This document shows positions 1 to 6,655 of a stretch of 12,575 nucleotides of DNA, one piece after another (positions within the stretch are counted from its first letter, which is position 1; each line of letters begins with the position of its first letter). The stretch lies in contig CAUGMN010000072.1 in NCBI GenBank assembly GCA_959600635.1, forward strand, positions 1-12,575. Reading direction: 5' to 3'. The position numbers and the translations under genes are program-made. The notes beneath the pieces were generated by a model. It did not search any database and was not told where the DNA came from. It saw nothing but the letters and a program-made list of their open reading frames with translations. The DNA is from QAMX01 sp003149835. GTDB taxonomy: Bacteria; Bacillota; Clostridia; Oscillospirales; QAMX01.

Positions 1-44
1 GCGCCGACCAAACGAGCGTAGCGAGTGCGATCAGCGCGAGTCTC

Positions 45-73
45 TCGATTGTAAATCGTAGTTTTACAATCGA
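45..73. repeat. Inverted repeat upstream of glgC
   Basis: Two perfect 11-base arms, TCGATTGTAAA (45-55) and TTTACAATCGA (63-73), flank a 7-base loop and end 20 bases before the glgC ribosome binding site. On RNA it would form a hairpin, but no T run follows, so it is a poor intrinsic terminator. On DNA the dyad could be a repressor operator; a possible -10 element, TACAAT at 65-70, lies inside the right arm, though no good -35 matches it. The preceding bases 8-40 are made of repeated GCGA/GAGCG words and may belong to a dispersed intergenic repeat. The repeat is directly visible; its function is inference. Confidence 0.7.
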
Positions 74-92
74 CTATTTAAATGATACAGAC

Positions 93-98
93 AAGGAG
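93..98 (+). promoter_or_regulatory. Ribosome binding site of glgC
   Basis: AAGGAG lies 9 bases before ATG 108 but only 3 bases before the alternative in-frame TTG at 102. The spacing selects ATG 108 as the start. Confidence 0.85.
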
Positions 99-107
99 TG
101 ATTGGCA

Positions 108-1325
108 ATGCGGCACAGCGATTGCGTGGCGATGATTCTCGCCGGCGGGCAGGGCTCGCGGCTGGGCGCTTTGACAAACCGGCTGGCAAAGCCCGCGGTT
201 CCCTTCGGCGGAAAATACAGGATCATCGACTTTGCCCTGTCCAACTGCGCGAATTCCGGCGTTTCCACGGTCGGCGTCCTGACCCAGTATCAGCCGCTCG
301 AACTCAACACCTATATCGGCAGCGGCCAGCCGTGGGACTTAGACCGCGTCAACGGCGGCGTTTTCGTCCTGCCGCCCTACGTCAAGGGCAAGACCGGCGA
401 ATGGTATAAGGGCACGGCCAACGCCATTTATCAGAACGAGCGCTTTATCGATCAGTTTTCCCCCGATAACGTCCTGATTTTAAGCGGCGACCACATCTAT
501 AAAATGGATTACCGACGTATGCTCAGTTTTCATCAGCAGAGCGGCGCGGCGCTTACGATCGCCGTATTCAGTGTGCCGCTCTCCGAGGCGCGGCGCTACG
601 GTATCCTGAGCGCCGACGAGGACGGGCGCATCTACGCCTTTGAAGAAAAGCCTTCCCATCCGACGAGCACGCTCGCCAGCATGGGCGTCTATATTTTTGA
701 GTGGAACGCTCTCCGCGCCTATCTCTCGGCCGACGAAGCCAATCCGGCCAGCACCAACGACTTCGGCAGCGACATCATCCCCGCCATGCTTCGGGACGGC
801 TGTCCGATCTACGCCTACTCGTTCAGCGGTTACTGGAAGGACGTCGGCACCATTAAGAGCCTTTACGACGCGAACATGGATTTGCTCGGCAATCCGCCCG
901 CTCTTGATTTAAGCGATGAAGAGTGGAAAATCTACTGCCGCCATATGAATTTCCCGCCCCAGTATCTCTCGGAAAACGCCGCCGTCAAAAACAGCTGTAT
1001 CACCGAGGGCTGCTCCGTGTTCGGACGGGTGGAAAATTCCGTGCTGTTCTCCGGCGCGGTTGTCGAGTGCGGCGCGGTCGTCCGCGATTCGGTGCTGTTT
1101 CCCGGCGCGCGCGTCGGCCAGGGCGCCTATGTCGATCGCGTCATGATGGCGGCCGGCGCGTCGGTCTGCGCCGGGGCGCGGGTTGGCGCGGACAGCGGCG
1201 TCAATACGCCGCTTCCGCAAAGTCCGCTCTGCGACGGAGGCATTACGCTGGTTGCCGAAAACGTCATGATCGCCGGCAGCGCCGTTATCGGCCGCAACGT
1301 CGTTGTCTCGCAAACCGTCTGCTGA
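108..1325 (+). CDS. glgC: Glucose-1-phosphate adenylyltransferase (ADP-glucose pyrophosphorylase), catalytic subunit
   Basis: The protein (405 aa) would make ADP-glucose from ATP and glucose-1-phosphate, the committed step of bacterial glycogen synthesis, in the cytosol. The N-terminal nucleotidyltransferase domain starts with the loop AGGQGSRLGALT (residues 12-23), followed by the K-P and GGKYRIIDF motifs (28-42). GDH with the metal-binding Asp128, FEEKP with sugar-phosphate-binding Lys181, and YWKDVGT (242-248) are all intact, so it should be active. The C-terminal third (from about residue 290) has the hexapeptide-like repeats of a left-handed beta helix. ATG 108 is preferred over TTG 102 by ribosome binding site spacing. 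It is first of five glycogen genes here; glgD follows after 53 bases and would be its partner subunit. No convincing promoter is seen in the 107 bases upstream, so transcription may start from an earlier gene or from the dyad region at 45-73. Confidence 0.96.
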   Translation: MRHSDCVAMILAGGQGSRLGALTNRLAKPAVPFGGKYRIIDFALSNCANSGVSTVGVLTQYQPLELNTYIGSGQPWDLDRVNGGVFVLPPYVKGKTGEWYKGTANAIYQNERFIDQFSPDNVLILSGDHIYKMDYRRMLSFHQQSGAALTIAVFSVPLSEARRYGILSADEDGRIYAFEEKPSHPTSTLASMGVYIFEWNALRAYLSADEANPASTNDFGSDIIPAMLRDGCPIYAYSFSGYWKDVGTIKSLYDANMDLLGNPPALDLSDEEWKIYCRHMNFPPQYLSENAAVKNSCITEGCSVFGRVENSVLFSGAVVECGAVVRDSVLFPGARVGQGAYVDRVMMAAGASVCAGARVGADSGVNTPLPQSPLCDGGITLVAENVMIAGSAVIGRNVVVSQTVC

Positions 1326-1341
1326 CAGGCGTCAGCGCCTG
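1322..1341 (+). repeat. Overlapping inverted repeats at the glgC stop codon
   Basis: Two small inverted repeats share bases. CTGAC/GTCAG (1322-1326 and 1331-1335) contains the glgC stop codon, and CAGGCG/CGCCTG (1326-1331 and 1336-1341) closes a TCAG loop. They cannot form together. No T run follows, so a terminator is unlikely; an RNA processing or stability element between glgC and glgD is possible. The bases are visible, the role is inference. Confidence 0.45.
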
Positions 1342-1378
1342 GCATTACCTGAAATACAGCCGGAAAGGGTTGGTTATT

Positions 1379-2500
1379 ATGAACGACACTTTGGGACTTA
1401 TCCTCGCCGGTGTCGGCGACGCGCCGCTCGGCGAGCTGACGCGAATGCGCTCCGTCGCCGCGTTGCCGGTCTGCGGCCGTTACCGCCTGATCGATTTTCT
1501 TCTCTCCTCGATGGTCAATTCGGGGATCGCAAACGTCGGGGTGCCGACGCTCACGGCATACCGCTCTCTGATGGATCACCTCGGCAGCGGCAAGGAATGG
1601 GATCTGAACCGTAAGCTCTACGGTCTGTTTATCCTGCCGCCCTATATCGACTATCAGCATACGGACGCATTTCGCGGCGATCTCGACGTTTTGGACGGGA
1701 TTGCCGACTATCTCTCCCGCTCCAAGCAGGAATATGTCCTGCTGTGCGGATGCAGCGCGCTGTTTAACACGACGTTTTACGCGCTCCGCGAACGGCATCT
1801 GGATACAGGCGCGGACGTGACGGTTATGTGTTGTCCGCAGCCGGAGGCCGAGCCGGGCGCCGCGCCGCGCCATGTCGCCGTGACGGCAGGACGGGATGGG
1901 CGCGTGACGGATCTGCGCGCCCGCAGCGGCATACGTCCCGGCGAGCTGCGTTCCATGGATATCTGGTTTATGAAAAAAAGCTTTTTGGAGCAGCAGATTG
2001 CGAGCTGTATCTCGCACGGAATGCACGATTTTGTCATGGACGTTATGATCAAGCATTTCGATCGCCTGAAAGTATACGCCTATGAGTACGGCGGCTACGT
2101 CGGAAATGTGGATTCTGTCAGCGCGTTCTACCGCGAAAACATGCGGCTGCTTGACCCTAAGCTCTGCGCGGAGCTTTTCTCGCCGAACCATCCGGTCTAT
2201 ACCAAAATTAAGGATCAGATTCCGACCTTTTACGGCGAACATTCCAATGTCCGCAACGTCCTTTCCGGCGACGGCTGCATTCTCAACGGAACCGTTGAAA
2301 ATTGCATCGTCTTTCGCGGCGTCACCGTCGAGGAGGGCGCGCATGTCCGCGATTCCATCATTATGCAGAACTCGCGTATCGAGAGCGGAGCAGAGCTGGA
2401 CTGCGTGATCCTCGACAAAAACGTCACGATACGGAGCGGCAAGCGCCTTGTCGGGCAGAAAAGCTATCCCGTCGTTATCGGCAAAAACACCGTGATCTGA
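1379..2500 (+). CDS. glgD: GlgD, regulatory/non-catalytic partner of ADP-glucose pyrophosphorylase
   Basis: The 373-aa protein is a paralogue of the GlgC just upstream, with the same layout: a nucleotidyltransferase-like domain, then a C-terminal beta-helix region (from about residue 280). Catalytic positions are lost. The nucleotide loop reads AGVGDAPLGELT (10-21) instead of GGQGSRLGALT, the K-P pair is absent, the Lys of GGKYR is Arg34, the metal-binding Asp is replaced in CGCS (Cys125), FEEKP is gone, and WKDVGT has become VGNVDS (241-246). This is typical of Firmicutes GlgD, which forms a hetero-oligomer with GlgC and changes its kinetics. The start is ATG 1379, with AAAGGG at 1364-1369 nine bases upstream; the frame stays open far upstream, but only as a shadow of glgC. 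A 172-base gap separates it from glgA. Confidence 0.95.
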   Translation: MNDTLGLILAGVGDAPLGELTRMRSVAALPVCGRYRLIDFLLSSMVNSGIANVGVPTLTAYRSLMDHLGSGKEWDLNRKLYGLFILPPYIDYQHTDAFRGDLDVLDGIADYLSRSKQEYVLLCGCSALFNTTFYALRERHLDTGADVTVMCCPQPEAEPGAAPRHVAVTAGRDGRVTDLRARSGIRPGELRSMDIWFMKKSFLEQQIASCISHGMHDFVMDVMIKHFDRLKVYAYEYGGYVGNVDSVSAFYRENMRLLDPKLCAELFSPNHPVYTKIKDQIPTFYGEHSNVRNVLSGDGCILNGTVENCIVFRGVTVEEGAHVRDSIIMQNSRIESGAELDCVILDKNVTIRSGKRLVGQKSYPVVIGKNTVI

Positions 2501-2672
2501 TTCGATTTTTGCCTCTGATCTGCGCCGGAATCGATACGTTGAATGCTTATGGCGTTGCTTTTCCGGCTTTTCCGGAACCACGGCGGTCGCCGGCGGGATG
2601 TCAGGGCCTCGCTGGAATCGATCCTCCCCGCACAGGTCTTGATAAATCTGAAATGGATGGTGCTGAAAACCT
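2501..2672 (+). other. glgD-glgA spacer with small repeats
   Basis: This 172-base gap holds a perfect inverted repeat TTCCGG/CCGGAA (2561-2566 and 2572-2577) with a CTTTT loop, the palindrome CGCCGGCG (2588-2595), and a 9-base direct repeat GGAATCGAT (2527-2535 and 2614-2622). I see no sigma-A promoter and no hairpin with a T run. The open frames across it are not glgA-like and I do not call a gene. A role in adjusting glgA expression relative to glgCD is possible but unproven. Confidence 0.4.
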
Positions 2673-4109
2673 GTGAATATACTGTTCGCTGCCTCGGAGG
2701 CCGCGCCGTTTGCAAAGGTCGGCGGCCTCGGCGACGTCGCCGGTTCCCTGCCCGCCGCGCTGCGCGCGCTCGGGCACGACGCGCGGCTCATAATGCCCAA
2801 ATACCGCGTCATCCCCGAAAAATGGACTCGTTCATTCGAGTTTATCACCAATTTTACCGTTCTGATTGGTTCCGCTTATAAATATGTAGGGCTGTTTCGC
2901 TGTGTCCATCGAGGCGTAACCGTCTATTTTCTCGACAACGAGGAGTACTTCGGCGGCGACGTCTACGGCTATGACGGGGACGGCGAAGCGGAACGCACGG
3001 TGTTTCTCTGCCGTGCAGTCTGCGAAGCGTTGCCGCATACCGGCTTTGCGCCGGAGCTGATTCACGTCAATGACTGGCAGACGGCGCTGATTCCTGTGCT
3101 GCTGCGCCGGCAATATCCGGCGCTCTCTGTCAAAACGCTGCTGACGATTCACAACCTTCGCTATCAGGGGCTCTTCGGCATATCGCAGATCCGCGCTTTG
3201 ACCGGCCTGCCCGGCGACGCGTTTACCATCGACGGACTGGAATTTTACGGCGGAGCGAACCTCCTCAAAGGCGGTATCCTTTATGCCGATAAAGTGAACA
3301 CCGTCAGCCCGCACTACGCGGCGGAAACGCTGACGCCCGAATACGGCGAACGCCTCGAAGGCGTGCTGCGCAGCCGCGGCGCCGATTACAGCGGCATTTT
3401 AAACGGCATCGACTACGATCTCTTTAACCCGCGGCTGGATAAACACATTGCCGCGCCCTACGGTTCGCGCGACCTCAGCGGAAAAACCGTCTGTAAGCGG
3501 GCCTTGGCGGCCGAACTGTCGCTCGATCCGGATAAAATGCTGATGACCGTCGTCTCGCGGCTCGTCGATCAGAAGGGGCTGGATATCCTCGCCGAATGCG
3601 CGGAGTCGCTGTTGCAGGACGGCCGCTGCGCTTTAATTGTGCTCGGAACGGGCGAGCCGCGCTATGAGGCGCTGTTCGCCGGACTGGCCGAGCGCTACCC
3701 AGCGGCCGCGCGCGCCCTCATCCGCTATGACGCGGAGCTGGCGCAGCGGCTTTACGCCGGTTCCGACCTCCTGCTCGTGCCGAGCCGCTTTGAACCCTGC
3801 GGACTGACGCAGCTCATCGCCATGAAATACGGCACGCTGCCGCTTGTCCGCGAAACGGGCGGCCTTTATGACAGCGTCCGGCCCTATAACGAGCAGGACG
3901 GCAGCGGCTACGGCTTTACGTTCGCGCCCTATGCGGCGCACGATTTGGAATACACGGTCCGGAGAGCCGTCTCTTTCTACTTCGACGATCCGGCGCTCTG
4001 GCAGACGCTTGTCAAGCGCGCCATGCGGCAGGATTTTTCATGGAAACGCTCGGCGGCGCTCTACGCGGCGCTGTATGAACAGATTCTGAGCGGAGAAGCG
4101 GTCGGCTGA
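2673..4109 (+). CDS. glgA: Glycogen synthase (ADP-glucose-dependent, GT5)
   Basis: The 478-aa enzyme transfers glucose from ADP-glucose to the non-reducing ends of alpha-1,4-glucan. The N-terminal Rossmann domain opens with the classic KVGGLGDV motif (Lys15, ADP-glucose binding). The C-terminal domain has SRLVDQKG with Arg296 and Lys301, then PSRFEPCGLTQL with catalytic-site Glu374, all matching bacterial GT5 synthases. Length fits the family (about 475-480 aa). The start is GTG 2673, because the encoded MNILFAASEAAPFAK is the expected N-terminus and no in-frame ATG lies upstream. The ribosome binding site is poor (only GGATGG at 2655-2660). GTG overlaps a TGA of another frame (GTGA), so translation may depend on upstream ribosomes or RNA structure. 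It sits between glgD and glgP as expected for a Firmicutes glg operon. Confidence 0.95.
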   Translation: MNILFAASEAAPFAKVGGLGDVAGSLPAALRALGHDARLIMPKYRVIPEKWTRSFEFITNFTVLIGSAYKYVGLFRCVHRGVTVYFLDNEEYFGGDVYGYDGDGEAERTVFLCRAVCEALPHTGFAPELIHVNDWQTALIPVLLRRQYPALSVKTLLTIHNLRYQGLFGISQIRALTGLPGDAFTIDGLEFYGGANLLKGGILYADKVNTVSPHYAAETLTPEYGERLEGVLRSRGADYSGILNGIDYDLFNPRLDKHIAAPYGSRDLSGKTVCKRALAAELSLDPDKMLMTVVSRLVDQKGLDILAECAESLLQDGRCALIVLGTGEPRYEALFAGLAERYPAAARALIRYDAELAQRLYAGSDLLLVPSRFEPCGLTQLIAMKYGTLPLVRETGGLYDSVRPYNEQDGSGYGFTFAPYAAHDLEYTVRRAVSFYFDDPALWQTLVKRAMRQDFSWKRSAALYAALYEQILSGEAVG

Positions 4110-4167
4110 ATCTCCGTTTCTTTTCCCAGCGTCTGCGCGGCACCGGCCGTCCGGCCCGTCCATTGAC

Positions 4168-4211
4168 CGCAAACAACTGATTTGCGCCGCGAATACCGCG
4201 GCTTTCGCAAA
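4168..4211 (+). promoter_or_regulatory. Alternative stem-loops in the glgP leader
   Basis: CGCAAA (4168-4173), TTTGCG (4181-4186) and CGCAAA (4206-4211) occur in order. The middle element can pair with either flank. The left pairing has a 7-base loop. The right pairing encloses a second stem, CCGCG/CGCGG (4187-4191 and 4197-4201), and ends 6 bases before the glgP ribosome binding site (GAAAGGA, 4218-4224). Such mutually exclusive hairpins are what an RNA switch or attenuator looks like, but no T run or ligand motif is visible. Function is inference. Confidence 0.4.
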
Positions 4212-4231
4212 AAACCTGAAAGGAACACACC

Positions 4232-6655
4232 ATGGACATCATTGGCGAAAAAAATCATGTAAAGAAGAGCGTTTCCGAGAAGCTGAAACGCCAGTTCGGA
4301 AAGAATATTGAAACCGCCTCCCCGCTCCAGCTCTACAAGGCCGTCGCCATGACGGCGCGCGACGAGATCATGGAGCATTGGCTGTCCACGCTCAACCGCG
4401 TCGCCGCGGACAAGAAAAAGGTTCTCTATTACCTTTCCTTAGAGTTTCTGACCGGAAAATTTCTCGGCGCGAACCTGACCGCGCTCGGAAAATACGACGT
4501 CTACCGCGAAGCGCTCGCGGAGCTTGGGATTTGCCTCGCCGATCTGGAAGACGCCGAGCGCGAGCCGGGACTCGGCAACGGCGGCCTCGGCCGCCTGGCC
4601 GCCTGTTTTCTCGACTCGCTCGCCGCGCTTTCCCTGCCCGCCGTCGGCTGCGGCATCCGCTACGATCTGGGTTTGTTTCGGCAAAAAATCGTCGAGGGCG
4701 AGCAGGTTGAACTGCCGGACCGCTGGCTGTTCGACGGAAACGAATGGGAGGTCGCGCGGCCGGAAGAATCAGTCGAGATCTGCTTTAACGGAACCGTCCG
4801 CGAATACGTTGACGAGACGGGGCGGCTCAGCTTCGCGCTTGAAAACCCCAACCGCGTCATCGCCGTGCCCTATGATATCCCCGTCTGCGGCTATCAAAAC
4901 AATTTCTGCAACACGCTGCGGGTTTGGAGCGCTCAGTCGCCGGAGATTCTCGATATGCGCTCCTTTTCCGAGGGCGACTATGTCAAAGCCAGCGCCGAGC
5001 GCGAGCTTGCCGAGACGATTTCACGGATTCTCTATCCAAACGACAGCCACAACGCCGGAAAGAGCCTGCGCCTGCGCCAGCAGTATTTCTTTACCTCCGC
5101 GACGCTTCAATACATGCTCAATCGCCACAAGGCGCAGGGGCTCTCGGTTGCCGATCTGCCGCAGTACGTCGCCGTGCAGATCAACGACACGCACCCCTCT
5201 ATCGCCATTGCCGAATTGATGCGGCTGCTCGTCGATCAAGAGCGGATGGCATGGGAGGACGCCGAGCGCATCTGCGGCGCGGTGTTTTCCTACACCAACC
5301 ACACGATCATGAGCGAGGCGCTGGAAACGTGGCCCTGCTATCTGATGGAAAATCTGCTGCCGCGCATCTACATGATTCTCTGCGAGCTCGACCGCCGCGC
5401 CCGTCTGCGCACTGAGGCCCGCGCCGGACGGGACGCCGCGGAGCGTACGGCCATCATCGGTTACGGATCCGTGCGTATGGCCAACCTCTGCATGAACGTC
5501 TGCCGCAAAGTCAACGGCGTCTCCGGGCTGCATACGGAAATCCTGAAAAAGAGCTTGTTTGCCGATTTCGAAAAGCTGAACCCCGACCAGATCATCGCCG
5601 TGACCAACGGCGTGACGCCGCGACGCTGGCTCTTACAGGCCAATCCCGGCCTGAGCGCGCTGATTACGGAAACGCTCGGCACCGAGGAGTGGGCGCGCGA
5701 CCTCAGCCGTCTTTCCGCGCTGGAAAACCACGCCGGAGACAACGCCTTCTGCGAGCGCCTCGCAGCGGTCAAGCGCGCCAACAAGCTGCGGCTGGTCGAC
5801 TTTATCAGCAGGACACAGGGCATATCGCTCGACCCGGACTCGATCTTTGACATTCAGGTCAAGCGGCTGCATGAGTATAAGCGTCAGCTTCTCAATGTGC
5901 TGCACATTCTCTACCTTTACTTCGATATCGTTGAAAACAACGTTTTGCCGGAAATTCCGCGGACGTTTTTGTTTGGCGCCAAGGCTTCGCCCGGCTATAC
6001 GCGCGCCAAGCAGATCATCGCCCTGATCAACGCCGTGGCCGAGCGGGTCAATAACGACCCTGCTGTGCGCGGGCTGCTTAAAATCGTCTTTGTGGAAAAT
6101 TATAACGTGACGCGCGCCTCGCTGATGATTCCCGCCGCCGACGTCAGCGAGCAGATTTCCCTGGCGGGGAAAGAGGCCTCCGGGACGGGCAACATGAAGT
6201 TCATGCTCAACGGCGCGCTGACGGTCGGTACGCTCGACGGAGCCAACGTCGAAATGCATGACCGGCTCGGCGACGATGATATGTTCCTGTTCGGCTTGCG
6301 GGCGGAACAGGTCGAAAACGCTTTCCAATATGGGCGGACGGCGCCGGAAAAGCTCTGCATCGAAAATGAGCGGCTCGGCCGTTCCGTCAACGCGCTCGCC
6401 GACGGAACGCTGCCCGCCGGTATTGCCTCCCTGAAAGCGTACCTGCTCAACGGCGACGGCGGCATCCCAGACCCTTACCTCTGCCTGACGGATTTCGCCG
6501 ACTATGCGGCGGCGCAGGAGCGCGTCCTCGCCCGCTACGCCGACCGGGCGGCGTGGTTCGCATCCTCGGCGCGCAACATCGCGCGTTCCGGCTTTTTCTC
6601 CTCCGACCGGGCCATCGCCGAATACAATGAGAAAATCTGGCGGCTCGACGTATGA
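4232..6655 (+). CDS. glgP: Glycogen/maltodextrin phosphorylase (GT35, PLP-dependent)
   Basis: The 807-aa enzyme would cleave terminal alpha-1,4-glucose from glycogen with phosphate, giving glucose-1-phosphate. The family signature EASGTGNMKFMLNGALTVG is present, and Lys656 is the expected pyridoxal phosphate lysine. The GLGNGGLGRLAACFLDSL stretch of the N-terminal domain and the QINDTHP and VTNGVTPRRW motifs are also intact. Length matches bacterial phosphorylases. ATG 4232 has a strong GAAAGGA site with 7-base spacing and follows a 122-base leader with alternative hairpins. Its stop overlaps the start of the GH13 gene by 4 bases (ATGA at 6652-6655), so the two are probably made together. The glucose-1-phosphate product is also GlgC's substrate, so synthesis and breakdown are encoded side by side. 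Confidence 0.96.
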   Translation: MDIIGEKNHVKKSVSEKLKRQFGKNIETASPLQLYKAVAMTARDEIMEHWLSTLNRVAADKKKVLYYLSLEFLTGKFLGANLTALGKYDVYREALAELGICLADLEDAEREPGLGNGGLGRLAACFLDSLAALSLPAVGCGIRYDLGLFRQKIVEGEQVELPDRWLFDGNEWEVARPEESVEICFNGTVREYVDETGRLSFALENPNRVIAVPYDIPVCGYQNNFCNTLRVWSAQSPEILDMRSFSEGDYVKASAERELAETISRILYPNDSHNAGKSLRLRQQYFFTSATLQYMLNRHKAQGLSVADLPQYVAVQINDTHPSIAIAELMRLLVDQERMAWEDAERICGAVFSYTNHTIMSEALETWPCYLMENLLPRIYMILCELDRRARLRTEARAGRDAAERTAIIGYGSVRMANLCMNVCRKVNGVSGLHTEILKKSLFADFEKLNPDQIIAVTNGVTPRRWLLQANPGLSALITETLGTEEWARDLSRLSALENHAGDNAFCERLAAVKRANKLRLVDFISRTQGISLDPDSIFDIQVKRLHEYKRQLLNVLHILYLYFDIVENNVLPEIPRTFLFGAKASPGYTRAKQIIALINAVAERVNNDPAVRGLLKIVFVENYNVTRASLMIPAADVSEQISLAGKEASGTGNMKFMLNGALTVGTLDGANVEMHDRLGDDDMFLFGLRAEQVENAFQYGRTAPEKLCIENERLGRSVNALADGTLPAGIASLKAYLLNGDGGIPDPYLCLTDFADYAAAQERVLARYADRAAWFASSARNIARSGFFSSDRAIAEYNEKIWRLDV

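Noticed and set aside
45..73. CcpA catabolite-repression site (cre)
   Set aside because: The TGTAAA/TTTACA half-sites are cre-like, but they are 7 bases apart; cre needs them almost adjacent.
1127..2851. 574-codon open frame on the - strand across glgC/glgD/glgA
   Set aside because: It lies opposite three well-supported genes, has an Arg/Ala-rich composition typical of GC-rich antisense frames, and shows no known motif. The same applies to - strand frames at 5633-6700, 6535-7461, 7912-8568 and 9020-10150.
2543..2881. 112-codon + strand frame in the glgD-glgA spacer
   Set aside because: It overlaps the essential N-terminus of glgA in another frame, has no ribosome binding site and no recognisable sequence.
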